Shown here: positions 53,568 through 63,349 of the stretch, piece after piece
Layout of the letters: every line of letters starts with the position of its first letter
How positions within the stretch are numbered: the first letter of the stretch is position 1
Source: Gammaproteobacteria bacterium
Lineage (GTDB): Bacteria; Pseudomonadota; Gammaproteobacteria; Steroidobacterales; Steroidobacteraceae
Direction: 5' to 3'
Length of the DNA: 64,000 nt
Assembly: GCA_025359205.1 (NCBI GenBank)
Contig: JANYHD010000009.1
Location: 37,240-101,239, forward strand
Made by a program: the position numbers and the translations under genes
Notes under the pieces: generated by a model
Database searches by the model: none
What the model saw: only the letters and a program-made list of their open reading frames with translations
Told to the model about the DNA's origin: nothing

Positions 53568-54218
53568 CTAGGCCAGCACGCGCCGGCTTGCGCTCGCGAG
53601 GCCCACCACGACCAGCACGGCTGCCATGTGCAGCGTGAGATCAGTTGCAGTGACGTCGAAATGATGGAAGAACTGCAGCACGAAGGCCGCGAGCGCGGCG
53701 ACGCCGAGCGAAGCGGTGAGCGCGACCGGCAGCAGATCGAGCGGGCGCGCGCGGCGTAGCACGGCATAGAACAATGCCGTCAGCGGCAAGCTCACCCCAA
53801 TGATGAACGCGAAGCAGTGGCTGCTCTCGCCGACGCGGTCGCCGGCTGGCCCAAGGCCGAGGCCGTACTGCAGGCAACCCAGGCCACTGGTCGCGATCCA
53901 CAACAAGAGCGGCGGCAGCGGCGCGTAGCGCCACAGGCTGCTGCGGTCCGGCAGGCTCAGGTGGAAAGCCGCCACGATCGCAGTGACGGCAGTCAGCAGC
54001 ATGGCCACGGCCTCGAGCGCCATGCGCGGCGCGGCATAGCGCGCCGCGAAAGAGCCGAGATCCGCAAAGCGCAGCAGGGCAGCGCCGATCAGCAGCGCGG
54101 CGGCCGCGAGCCACAACAGTGCGCGCCGCGCAGGCGGCAGGAGCGGGCGCACGGGCGCGAGCCCCCGTGACAGGGACTCGATCAGCTGCTCCGTGTTGTG
54201 CTTCTCCATCCGTTCCAC
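53568..54218 (-). CDS. NrsF (DUF1109) anti-sigma factor
   Basis: A 216-aa membrane protein with six predicted helices after a short N-terminal cytosolic region (MERMEKHNTEQLIESLSRGL). DUF1109/NrsF proteins hold an ECF sigma factor of the SigF class at the membrane. Two conserved Cys (115 in SGLGCLQYG and 135 in ESSHCFAF) sit in an extracytoplasmic loop, as in Caulobacter NrsF, where Cys residues are needed for signal response. It starts 22 bp after the sigma gene stop. Signals in relatives include copper and oxidative stress. This suits the adjoining bufferin operon. Confidence 0.93.
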   Translation of the reverse strand: MERMEKHNTEQLIESLSRGLAPVRPLLPPARRALLWLAAAALLIGAALLRFADLGSFAARYAAPRMALEAVAMLLTAVTAIVAAFHLSLPDRSSLWRYAPLPPLLLWIATSGLGCLQYGLGLGPAGDRVGESSHCFAFIIGVSLPLTALFYAVLRRARPLDLLPVALTASLGVAALAAFVLQFFHHFDVTATDLTLHMAAVLVVVGLASASRRVLA

Positions 54219-54240
54219 TTCTACCGTTTATTGAGCATGA

Positions 54241-54825
54241 TCAATCGCCGCCGTCGCGTTCGGCGGCCACCAGCTTGCGCAGCGCCTTCACCGCGCGATG
54301 CACGTTCACCTTGAGCGCGGCCACGCTCTGGCCCGACTCGCTGGCGGCCTGCGCCACCGACAGGCCGCGGATCTTCACGGCCTCGAGCGCCAGGCGCTGG
54401 CGTTGCGGGAGCGCCGCCAGCAAGGGCTCGATCGCTTCCACCGCGCGCAGGGCTCCTGAATCGTTGTTCGCCGCGGGGGTGGCAAAGGTTTCAACTGCCT
54501 GCTCGTCGCTGACCTCGTAGCGGGCAATGCGGGTCGCCCGGCGGATGCGATCGATACCACGGCGCGCGGCGATGGCGGCCAGCCAGGGGCAGAAAGGGCG
54601 CTTTGGATCCCAGGTGTGGCGTACCCGGTGCACGGTCAGCAGCACGTCCTGCACGACGTCTTCTGCCAGCTCACCGTTGCGGCAGTAGCGCCGGGCCAGG
54701 TTCCGGATGAAGGGCGTCACCCCGCGCAGCAACTGGTCATAGCTGCGGACGTCGCCGCCCTGCGCGGCGCGCATGAGCCCCGCCCAGGAGGCTTCCTGTT
54801 GCTGCAACTGGGATTCCGGAGCCAT
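54241..54825 (-). CDS. ECF RNA polymerase sigma factor (SigF-like, NrsF-controlled)
   Basis: A 194-aa ECF sigma factor. Region 2 is YDQLLRGVTPFIRNLARRY to AEDVVQDVLLTVHRVRHTWD. The linker is followed by region 4: LPQRQRLALEAVKIRGLSVA QAASESGQSVAALKVNVHR. ATG at 54825 (MAPESQLQQQ) fits the family length; the frame extends to 54927 over the promoter region. It is coupled to the DUF1109 anti-sigma factor and divergent from the bufferin operon. It probably transcribes bufABC, and a candidate target promoter lies directly upstream at 54841. Confidence 0.94.
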   Translation of the reverse strand: MAPESQLQQQEASWAGLMRAAQGGDVRSYDQLLRGVTPFIRNLARRYCRNGELAEDVVQDVLLTVHRVRHTWDPKRPFCPWLAAIAARRGIDRIRRATRIARYEVSDEQAVETFATPAANNDSGALRAVEAIEPLLAALPQRQRLALEAVKIRGLSVAQAASESGQSVAALKVNVHRAVKALRKLVAAERDGGD

Positions 54826-54840
54826 CGCCGCGATGATGTT

Positions 54841-54865
54841 GTAACCTTTTGCCGTGTGCAACGAT
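54841..54865 (+). promoter_or_regulatory. Candidate ECF (SigF-type) promoter for the bufferin operon
   Basis: GTAACC at 54841-54846 as a -35 element and CGAT at 54862-54865 as a -10 element with a 15-base spacer; the leader to the bufA ATG would be about 75 nt. The published Caulobacter SigF consensus is GTAACC with a spacer of about 16 and CGAA. It lies between the sigma gene and bufA and points toward bufA. Confidence 0.65.
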
Positions 54866-54947
54866 TTAGGGGTAGCAACGGCGGTCCCTTGACGGGGAAT
54901 CGTACGGCGCCCCGGAAAATCAACCAATCAACTATCGGAGTAAAGCT

Positions 54948-55229
54948 ATGTCAGCGACTTCCCTCAAGACGATCACCCTGTCGGCGATGTTCGGTGCGGC
55001 CGCCATGGCCGTGGCCAGCACGGCTGCCTTTGCCGCGGATACCAAGGCCATGGACAAGCCCGCCATGGAACATTGCTATGGCGTGAACAAGGCCGGCAAG
55101 AACGATTGTGCGGCAGCCGGGCATTCCTGTGCCGGCCAGGCGAGCAAGGACATGGACAAGGCCTCCTGGGTGTCAGTCCCGGCCGGCGTGTGCGCCAAGC
55201 TCGCGGGCGGCAGCCTCACCAAGGGTTGA
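54948..55229 (+). CDS. bufA: Bufferin precursor (BufA1, DUF2282)
   Basis: A 93-aa secreted peptide precursor. Signal peptide ends at AAFA after residue 29. The mature part has four Cys (43, 54, 61, 82) in the DUF2282 pattern: MEHCYGVNKAGKNDCAAAGH, SCAGQASKDMD, VPAGVCAKLAGG. Bufferins are ribosomally made peptides whose Cys are modified to thiooxazoles and which protect against copper. Start ATG is preceded by CGGAG. TGA overlaps the bufB ATG (TGATG). The long signal peptide is kept because modified peptide must be exported to the periplasm. Confidence 0.94.
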   Translation: MSATSLKTITLSAMFGAAAMAVASTAAFAADTKAMDKPAMEHCYGVNKAGKNDCAAAGHSCAGQASKDMDKASWVSVPAGVCAKLAGGSLTKG

Positions 55230-56113
55230 TGAGCCGCAGTTCGATTGCAGCTCCGATCCCGGCGCAAGCCGGGATCGGGCTGCGCCTGCCGCACCACGCG
55301 ATGGTGCTGGCAGAGCGCCCCGCGGCCGCCTGGCTCGAGGTGCATCCCGAGAATTACATGGCGGACCAGCACTCGCTCGCCGAGCTCGAGCTGATCCGCG
55401 CCGACTACCCCCTTTCCCTGCACGCGGTCGGCCTGTCGCTGGGCTCAGCGCAGGGCGTGGATGGCGCGCACATTGCCCGGTTGCGCCACCTGGTTGAGCT
55501 GCTTGAGCCGGGGCTGGTGTCCGACCACCTCTCCTGGAGCGTGGCTAGTGGTCACTATCTGCCGGATTTGCTGCCACTTCCCTATACGGAAGAGGCTCTG
55601 CGCGTAGTTGCTCGCAATGTCAGCCAGGTGCAGGAAGCACTGGGCCGGCAGATCCTGGTGGAGAATCCCTCGACCTACCTGTGCTACGCCGCGTCAACGA
55701 TTCCCGAGGCCGAATTTCTCGCCGCGCTCGCGCAGCGCAGCGGCTGCGGCGTGCTGTTCGACGTGAACAATGTCTACGTCAGCGCCACCAACCAGCGGCT
55801 CGATCCTGCCGCGGTACTGGAGGACTGGTGCCGTGCGCTCGATGCGCGCACGGTGGGTGAAATCCATCTGGCAGGTCATGCGCTGGTGCAGACCGAAGCG
55901 GGCGATGAACTGCGCATCGACGATCACGGCGATCACGTTTGTAGCGAAGTCTGGGCGCTTTATGAGCGCTCATTGGCGCAGCTGGGTCCCAAGCCCACGC
56001 TGCTGGAATGGGACACGCGCCTGCCTGCGTTTGGCGTGTTGCAGGCCGAATGCGCGCAGGCCCGCTCGCGCCTCGACATCGCGCAGGAGCGCCGCTATGC
56101 ACGCGCCGTCTGA
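55229..56113 (+). CDS. bufB: MNIO-family bufferin-modifying oxygenase (BufB, DUF692)
   Basis: A 294-aa multinuclear non-heme iron oxidase of the MbnB/BufB family. Metal- and substrate-site blocks seen are EVHPENYM, LSLHAVGLSLGSAQG, VSDHLSWSVASGHYL, ILVENPSTYL, LFDVNNVYVSA, EIHLAGHALV, RIDDHGDHV and LLEWDTRL. It is expected to convert Cys of BufA to a thiooxazole in the cytosol, with BufC. ATG overlaps bufA stop by one base. Confidence 0.95.
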   Translation: MSRSSIAAPIPAQAGIGLRLPHHAMVLAERPAAAWLEVHPENYMADQHSLAELELIRADYPLSLHAVGLSLGSAQGVDGAHIARLRHLVELLEPGLVSDHLSWSVASGHYLPDLLPLPYTEEALRVVARNVSQVQEALGRQILVENPSTYLCYAASTIPEAEFLAALAQRSGCGVLFDVNNVYVSATNQRLDPAAVLEDWCRALDARTVGEIHLAGHALVQTEAGDELRIDDHGDHVCSEVWALYERSLAQLGPKPTLLEWDTRLPAFGVLQAECAQARSRLDIAQERRYARAV

Positions 56114-56915
56114 GCACGCGCTTGAGTCGCTCCAGTCGGGCATGGCTGCGGCGCTGCTCGCCGCCGACCCGGCTGGGCAGGCGCTGCCTGAAGCGCTGTT
56201 CACGGGTGCGCACGCCGGAGCGGTGGGCCTGCGCGTGCACCGAAATACCGTGCTTGGCGCGCTCAGCAACGCACTGCGCCTGAGTTTTACCGCGGTCGAC
56301 CGGCTGGTTGGCGAGGACTTCTTCGATCGCATGGCGATCGACTACGCGCGCGCGCGGCCGCCGCGGGCGCCGCAGCTCGATGAATATGGTGTCGGCTTCG
56401 CGGCTCACATCAACGGCTTTCCCGGCACTGAGTCGCTCCCATACCTGGCTGAGCTGGCGCAATTCGAATGGCAGCTCGCCGAGGCGGCGCGGGCGCGCGC
56501 CGCACGCGAGGCAGGGCCCGTGCTACAACTCGACGATGGTGTGCGGCTGCGCTTCGCTGCGCCATTGTGGTTGCACGCTGCGCGCTATCCGGTCGCGCGG
56601 CTGCGCGATGCGATCCTGGCGGAAGACACGGTGACGCTCGCGGCGATCGCAGCGCCTGGGCCGGCAGATCCCGCGCCGACAAATCCCGCACCTGCAGGAA
56701 CCGCCGGCTTTCACTACGCAATCTGGCGCACGAGCGAGGGCGTGAACGTGCGCTCGCTGAGTGCACGCTCCGCAGGATTCCTGGCCGCCGTGTACGCGGG
56801 TGCCACCGCGATCGAAGCCCTGGCTGCGAGCGGCGACGCCGACAGTGCGCAGGTGCTGGGGGAAGAGATACTCCCCGCCGGCTTCGTGCAGGTTGAGCTT
56901 CCGCCCGGCGCCTGA
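56097..56915 (+). CDS. bufC: Bufferin partner protein (BufC, DUF2063)
   Basis: A 272-aa protein. The N-terminal helical domain (LQSGMAAALLAADP, LRVHRNTVLGALSNALRLSF) is the DUF2063 domain; a C-terminal domain follows a Pro/Ala-rich linker around residue 190 (PADPAPTNPAPAG). It acts with BufB, delivering the precursor to the oxidase. ATG at 56097 overlaps the end of bufB by 17 bases. Family length is typical. No DoxX-type fourth gene follows; an oppositely oriented gene begins immediately. Confidence 0.93.
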   Translation: MHAPSEHALESLQSGMAAALLAADPAGQALPEALFTGAHAGAVGLRVHRNTVLGALSNALRLSFTAVDRLVGEDFFDRMAIDYARARPPRAPQLDEYGVGFAAHINGFPGTESLPYLAELAQFEWQLAEAARARAAREAGPVLQLDDGVRLRFAAPLWLHAARYPVARLRDAILAEDTVTLAAIAAPGPADPAPTNPAPAGTAGFHYAIWRTSEGVNVRSLSARSAGFLAAVYAGATAIEALAASGDADSAQVLGEEILPAGFVQVELPPGA

Positions 56916-56917
56916 AG

Positions 56918-57649
56918 CTAGCGGTCGCGGAATTCCCAGTTGCCGCGGTCGCGACGGCAGGCCACGACCGTCCGGTCGTTTAGCCGCCCACGGTAGTTGC
57001 GCCGCACCTCGAATTCACGGCAATCGCGCGACACATCACGCAGCGGCACGACACGCCAGGCCACGCGGCTGTGCGGATTCACCCACACGACCGGGCGGCC
57101 GATGCGGCCGAGTTCGAGCGAATGGCCGATGCAGGCGCGGTCGCCGTCATCGATGGAATCGCCGACCGCGCTGCCGAGGATGCCGCCGGCAATGGCGCCA
57201 AAGATGGTTGCGATACCGCGGTTCTCAGGCCGCGCTGTACTGTTGCCGATGATGGCGCCCGTGACGGCGCCGGCAACGCCCAGCGCCGCGCTCGTGTCGC
57301 AGCGGCCGCTGCTCACGACACCGTAGTCGCTGTCCCAGTCATCGCCGTAGTAGCCGTGATAGCCGTGGTGGCCCTCGTAGGGCCGATTGTCGCCGTATCG
57401 CGGCCGATCGTCGCCATACCTTGGCCGGTCGTCACCCCGCTCGTCGCGCCGCTTGTCATGGTGGTGGCCGCGGCCGTGGTCGCGATCCTCGTCGCCGCGA
57501 TCCCGCTCATCGCCTTGGCGGTCCTCGTCCTTATCGCGCTGGCCATTGGCGGGCGCCCAGGATGGTGGGTCGGCATTGGCGGGCGCCTGCATCGACAGGG
57601 CGGCGAGGGCGGCCAGGGCAGGCATCAGGACCATCAAGCGGTGGTTCAT
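56918..57649 (-). CDS. Glycine-zipper (17 kDa antigen-like) exported protein
   Basis: A 243-aa protein. Signal peptide MNHRLMVLMPALAALAALSM is followed by a highly charged low-complexity segment of about 85 residues with His, Asp, Arg and repeats such as RYGDDRPRYGDNRPYEG, HHGYHGYYGDD. Next is a glycine-zipper pair typical of outer-membrane glycine zipper 2TM proteins (ALGVAGAVTGAIIGNS, IFGAIAGGILGSAVGDS) and a basic C-terminal domain with two Cys. ATG at 57649 is preceded by AGGAG-like GGAGACC. The Asp/His-rich part could bind metals; it sits between bufferin and feo genes, though this is speculative. It is opposite in orientation to both. Confidence 0.85.
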   Translation of the reverse strand: MNHRLMVLMPALAALAALSMQAPANADPPSWAPANGQRDKDEDRQGDERDRGDEDRDHGRGHHHDKRRDERGDDRPRYGDDRPRYGDNRPYEGHHGYHGYYGDDWDSDYGVVSSGRCDTSAALGVAGAVTGAIIGNSTARPENRGIATIFGAIAGGILGSAVGDSIDDGDRACIGHSLELGRIGRPVVWVNPHSRVAWRVVPLRDVSRDCREFEVRRNYRGRLNDRTVVACRRDRGNWEFRDR

Positions 57650-57800
57650 GGCGGGTCTCCAAAGGGGCCCGAACGGGGCATGGTGCAAATGTAGCCCTTT
57701 GGGCCTGAACGGACCGTGAACCCGCCGCAATGTGACAAAAACCGGGCCTGGTTCGTGTTTTCCACAGTGGCGCCTCCGCCCTCAATGCTCTATGCTACAG

Positions 57801-57818
57801 ATGCGAGTCATTCTCATT
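57801..57818. promoter_or_regulatory. Candidate Fur box upstream of feoA
   Basis: ATGCGAGTCATTCTCATT reads on the other strand as AATGAGAATGACTCGCAT, close to the Fur consensus of repeated NATWAT/ AATGAGAAT half-sites. It lies 12-30 bp before the feoA start region and just downstream of a TATGCT hexamer (57791-57796) that could be a -10 element. Iron-Fur repression of feoAB is the established pattern. Confidence 0.75.
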
Positions 57819-57829
57819 ACCATTTGGCA

Positions 57830-58131
57830 GTGGGTGTACCCTTGAGCGCTAAGCCGCTGAATCCAGAGACAGTCCCACTGGCTACCCTGCGTAAGGGCAG
57901 CCGAGGCGTAGTCGTGGAGGTGCTCGAGGGTGACGCCGGGATCGTCGGCGACGAGGCGGGCGCCACCATTGGCAGGAGGCTGGTCGAAATTGGCTTCGTG
58001 CCGGGAGAGCAGGTCCAGATCATCGAGGAGGTCTGGCCTGGGGGCGACCCCATGGCGGTGCGCGTCGGATCCACCGTGTTCGCACTGCGCAGGCGCGAAG
58101 CCCGCGCGGTGCTGGTACGCGTGAGTTCGCC

Positions 58132-58135
<4 letters not shown>
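57830..58135 (+). CDS. feoA: Ferrous iron transport protein A
   Basis: A 101-aa SH3-like cytosolic protein (97 aa if the TTG at 57842 is used). PLATLRKGSRGVVVEVLEGD and RRLVEIGFVPGEQVQIIEEV then MAVRVGSTVFALRRREARAV follow the FeoA pattern. It regulates or assists FeoB. GTG at 57830 is chosen because the Fur box occupies upstream bases; the longer frame to 57716 would place the box inside the coding region. It overlaps feoB by ATGA. Confidence 0.88.
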
Positions 58136-60096
<1,961 letters not shown>

Positions 60097-60099
60097 GGC

Positions 60100-60291
60100 A
60101 TGTGGCAGCAACTCATCGTCGCCGTCATGGTCATCGCCGCCGCAGCGTATGCCGCACGCGCGCTGGGTCCGCGGCGCTGGCGGCGCCGAGCCCCAGGCGA
60201 CGCGCCGGGTGCTGGTGCGGCGCCTGGGCCGCGCGGTTCAGGTGGCGCGGGTTCGTGCAGTTGCGATTCTGACAGCGGTGGTTGCCGGTAA
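60100..60291 (+). CDS. Small FeoC-like (DUF6587-type) membrane protein
   Basis: A 63-aa protein with one N-terminal membrane helix (LIVAVMVIAAAAYAARAL), a basic and Gly/Pro-rich linker, and a Cys cluster at the end (CSCDSDSGGC). Small proteins of this type sit after feoB in gammaproteobacteria and are annotated DUF6587 or FeoC-like. The three Cys may bind iron or an Fe-S cluster, as proposed for FeoC. It begins 3 bp after feoB. Confidence 0.78.
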   Translation: MWQQLIVAVMVIAAAAYAARALGPRRWRRRAPGDAPGAGAAPGPRGSGGAGSCSCDSDSGGCR

Positions 60292-60374
60292 CTGAACGGC
60301 TCTCCGGGTGATCCCGCGGCGGCTTATGTTCAATGAAATAGGGGCGGGCGATCCCTTCACTGGGACCTGCCATC

Positions 60375-60390
60375 ATATGAATTGTCATAT
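60375..60390. promoter_or_regulatory. Inverted repeat in the upstream region of the large propeller gene
   Basis: ATATGA (60375-60380), ATTG spacer, TCATAT (60385-60390): a 6-4-6 dyad in the 177-bp gap between feoC-like and the Asp-box gene. The gap is AT-rich compared with its surroundings (for example AATACAAATTTACAAATTT at 60435-60455), which suits a promoter region. It could be an operator or part of a terminator. No T-tract follows. Confidence 0.35.
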
Positions 60391-60468
60391 CCCTGAGCTA
60401 CAGTTGCGCTAATTCGCCCGCAGGCGAACATCTTCAATACAAATTTACAAATTTAAGAGGGGATGTCC

Positions 60469-62919
60469 ATGAAGCCGATTTCTTTTTGGCGAGTGATCCT
60501 CGTCGGTGCCTCGACATGCTGGGCACTGTGCGCCAACGCGGCGAATCAGCTGCCGATCGATCCGGACGGTGTAATCAACCACGTCAGCCGCCAGTCCCTG
60601 CACACACCGCTCGAAGCCGATCCCGGCGACCGCCTGATTGCTTCGGCCGAGCTCGGCCGCAACGATATGACCGAGCAACGGAAGGCGACGATCATCGCTG
60701 CGCTGGCGCGCAAGCAGGCGCTCTTTCCTAACCAGGTCGTGGGCGCGAGTTACCCAGCCGGCATGCCGGTGTGGCACTCGATCGGGCCGCGAACCAGCAA
60801 ATATTCCTACAACGGCGTGTTCATCGACGGAGTGGACAGCGGCCGGGTCCGTACTATCCTCGCTGATCCCGCCAACGCCAACAACATGTTCGTGCTGACC
60901 TCGGGCGGCGGATTGTGGAAGACGCAGAACTTCTTTGGCGCGCAGCCAAGCTGGTCGGCTACGACCGATGCCCTGCTCAGCACCAGCGGCGGTTCAGTGG
61001 CCTTCGGCCGCACCTCCAGCACCATTTATCTCGGGGTGGGCGATCCCTTCGAAGTCATGCCGACGCTCGCCGGCGTCATGGTCAAATCGACGGACGGCGG
61101 ACTCACCTGGGGTCCCTGGGTCAATCTGCCCGGCGCCACCTCGGTGCGCGACGTCAAGGTCGACACTTCGGGTCCGACGGATATCGTGCTGGTAGCGACC
61201 GATGTGGGTCTGTACCGCTCCACCGACGGTGGCGCCAGCTTTGCACTCACGAGCGCGGGCCAGGCTGATGGCCTGGTGTCAGCCTGGAGCATCGTTCGCA
61301 CCAGCGCCGGTTGGCTGGTCAATTCGATCGACCCGGGCTTTGATTTCGGCATTCCCGGAACCGGCCAGCTGTACCGTTCGACCGATCACGGCGCAAGCTG
61401 GAAGGCGATTGCTGCGGCCGGCGATGTGTTTACCACCGTGGGCCGGGCGACGCTCGCGCCGGCGCGGCCAGGCGAGTCGGTCGTCTATGCGATCGCCTCG
61501 GACCCGACCGGTGCCTCGCAGGGCGATCTGTTCCGGTCGAACAACGGCGGTCGCAGCTGGCATGCGCTCAACGTGACGACTCAGGCGCCGTCCAATCCGA
61601 ATTGCTTCCAGCCCGACATGAACATCCTCGGTAACCAGGCCTGGTACGACCAGATGATCCTGGTTGTGCCTGGCGATGAGGAGCGCGACACGTTGTACAT
61701 TGGCGGCAATCTTTCCACCGCCAAGAGCACGGACGGCGGCGCCTCATGGACGTTGACCTCCAGCTGGTTGCCGACCAGTTGCGACGGTGTCACACCCGCG
61801 CTGCCCTACGTACACGCCGACAACCACACCGCGACCATCGTCAATTACGGCGGCAGCCAGCGCCTGCTGTTTGGCACAGACGGCGGCGTATTCCTCAGCG
61901 CCGATGCCGGCGCCAGTTTCGACAGCTCGAAGAATGTCGGGATAGTCGCGCTGCTTGCACAAACCTTGATGTCCACGCCAAGCCGCGACAGCAGCGCGAT
62001 CACCGGCCTCCAGGACACTGGTACTCGCGCGCGTATCGGCGAAACCAAAACCTGGAATCAGGTGCTGGGCGGCGACGGTGAAGGCGTGGGCTGGAGCCAG
62101 GCCAACAACGCGGTGACGCTCGCCACTGCCGAGTTCATGTACATCGCACGACAGCCCGGTCTGCCGTCGAATACCGGTGACCCGAACAATTGGCAGGATG
62201 GCACCGGCGGCCTGGATTTCACTGACCCGGATTGCTTCCCGTTCTTCACGCCGATAAGTACGCCGACCGCGCAGCTCGATCCGACCGGCCAGGTGTTCTA
62301 CACCTCGACTGGATCGCGGCTGTATCGGACCAGCGACGGCGCACAGTCCTGGCAGCAAGTGACGCAGTTCGGCACCGTGGCTGCGCCCGCCTGCATCATC
62401 CGCAGCACCTGGCATGCGACCGGCCTGCATCCATCCAATCCGAATGTGCTCGCCCTGGCGGGCTCCGGCGGTCGGGCCATGATTTCCCAGGATGGCGGGG
62501 CCAACTGGAGCCTGACGCGCTTGACCACGGCCGTACCGGGCTACAACGCGTTCAACAGTTCCGCGGTCTGGACCGACAACAACGTGCTCTATTACTCGTC
62601 CGAGTCGACGGCTTCCGGTGTGATCCATGTGGTCAAGACTTCGGACTTCGGCGCCACCTGGAGTGCCGCCGACACGGGTCTGCCGGACGCAGCCGTGCGC
62701 GAACTGGCGGTGGATCGGCGCGACCACGCCGGCAACACCATCTATGCGGCCACCGACATAGGTGCGTACGTGACGCATGATGGCGGCGCCAGCTGGACGC
62801 TGTTTGGTGCCGGTCTTCCAAATGTGTCGGTAATGGGCATTTACCTCTCGCCCGAGGGCGGGTTCCTGCGCATTGCCACCTATGGTCGCGGCGTGTGGGA
62901 GGCTGACCTGGAGGATTGA
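60469..62919 (+). CDS. Secreted Asp-box (BNR) beta-propeller protein
   Basis: An 816-aa protein. ATG at 60469 has AGAGGGG six bases upstream; an in-frame ATG at 60463 is too close to it. Signal peptide: WRVILVGASTCWALCANAAN. Ten Asp-box-like repeats are visible, for example KSTDGGLTW, RSTDGGASF, RSTDHGASW, RSNNGGRSW, KSTDGGASW, SADAGASF, TSDGAQSW, SQDGGANW, TSDFGATW and THDGGASW, so the protein is likely a large two-propeller structure of the sortilin/xyloglucanase-like type. No catalytic residues are identifiable. It is probably exported or secreted and binds a glycan or acts as a glycosidase. It stands alone with its own promoter region and terminator. Confidence 0.88.
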   Translation: MKPISFWRVILVGASTCWALCANAANQLPIDPDGVINHVSRQSLHTPLEADPGDRLIASAELGRNDMTEQRKATIIAALARKQALFPNQVVGASYPAGMPVWHSIGPRTSKYSYNGVFIDGVDSGRVRTILADPANANNMFVLTSGGGLWKTQNFFGAQPSWSATTDALLSTSGGSVAFGRTSSTIYLGVGDPFEVMPTLAGVMVKSTDGGLTWGPWVNLPGATSVRDVKVDTSGPTDIVLVATDVGLYRSTDGGASFALTSAGQADGLVSAWSIVRTSAGWLVNSIDPGFDFGIPGTGQLYRSTDHGASWKAIAAAGDVFTTVGRATLAPARPGESVVYAIASDPTGASQGDLFRSNNGGRSWHALNVTTQAPSNPNCFQPDMNILGNQAWYDQMILVVPGDEERDTLYIGGNLSTAKSTDGGASWTLTSSWLPTSCDGVTPALPYVHADNHTATIVNYGGSQRLLFGTDGGVFLSADAGASFDSSKNVGIVALLAQTLMSTPSRDSSAITGLQDTGTRARIGETKTWNQVLGGDGEGVGWSQANNAVTLATAEFMYIARQPGLPSNTGDPNNWQDGTGGLDFTDPDCFPFFTPISTPTAQLDPTGQVFYTSTGSRLYRTSDGAQSWQQVTQFGTVAAPACIIRSTWHATGLHPSNPNVLALAGSGGRAMISQDGGANWSLTRLTTAVPGYNAFNSSAVWTDNNVLYYSSESTASGVIHVVKTSDFGATWSAADTGLPDAAVRELAVDRRDHAGNTIYAATDIGAYVTHDGGASWTLFGAGLPNVSVMGIYLSPEGGFLRIATYGRGVWEADLED

Positions 62920-62930
62920 TCCGCGATTGG

Positions 62931-62996
62931 GTCGGCCAAAGCCTTGGCCGACTACAGGGCAAATGATGCCCCGGCGTGCGCCGCGCGCCGGGGCAT
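62931..62996 (+). terminator. Two consecutive terminator hairpins
   Basis: Hairpin 1: GTCGGCCAA (62931-62939) pairs with TTGGCCGAC (62944-62952), perfect 9-bp stem, 4-base loop. Hairpin 2: ATGCCCCGGCG (62966-62976) pairs with CGCCGGGGCAT (62986-62996), perfect 11-bp stem, 9-base loop. They lie between the rightward Asp-box gene and the leftward regulator, so they can serve both strands. T-tracts are weak. Confidence 0.75.
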
Positions 62997-63020
62997 TACT
63001 TTGTCAGCTTTCCGCAGGTA

Positions 63021-63341
63021 TCAATTGGCTGCAGGCCCTGTGGCCACAACGCCGGCACTGATCACGTCGCGCAGGTACTCCACGTGCTGTTCGAAGGCGC
63101 GACGGCCGGTGCGCGTGATCGCCGCGCGCGTGCGCGGCTTCTTGCCGACGAAGTCCTTCTCGATGGCGATGTAGCCGGCACCCTCGAGCGTGGTCAGGTG
63201 CGTGCCAAGATTCCCGTCCGTCGCGCCCAGGAGAGACTTGAGCTCCTGGAATTCCAGCTTGGCACCGGGCCGCAGCGCGTTGAGCGCAGCCATGATCTTG
63301 AGCCGCATGGATTGATGGATGATTTCGTTGGGGGCGTTCAT
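63021..63341 (-). CDS. Winged-helix transcriptional regulator (DUF-type, MarR-like)
   Basis: A 106-aa winged-helix protein: MRLKIMAALNALRPGAKLEF, QELKSLLGATDGNLGTHLTT (recognition helix), LEGAGYIAIEKDFVGKKPRT (wing), RAAITRTGRRAFEQHVEYL. It resembles the small regulators annotated as winged helix DNA-binding (PF13601). It follows the membrane protein gene by 8 bp on the same strand. The likely operator is the palindrome at 63964, upstream of that gene. Confidence 0.88.
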   Translation of the reverse strand: MNAPNEIIHQSMRLKIMAALNALRPGAKLEFQELKSLLGATDGNLGTHLTTLEGAGYIAIEKDFVGKKPRTRAAITRTGRRAFEQHVEYLRDVISAGVVATGPAAN

Positions 63342-63349
63342 GTGGCTCC

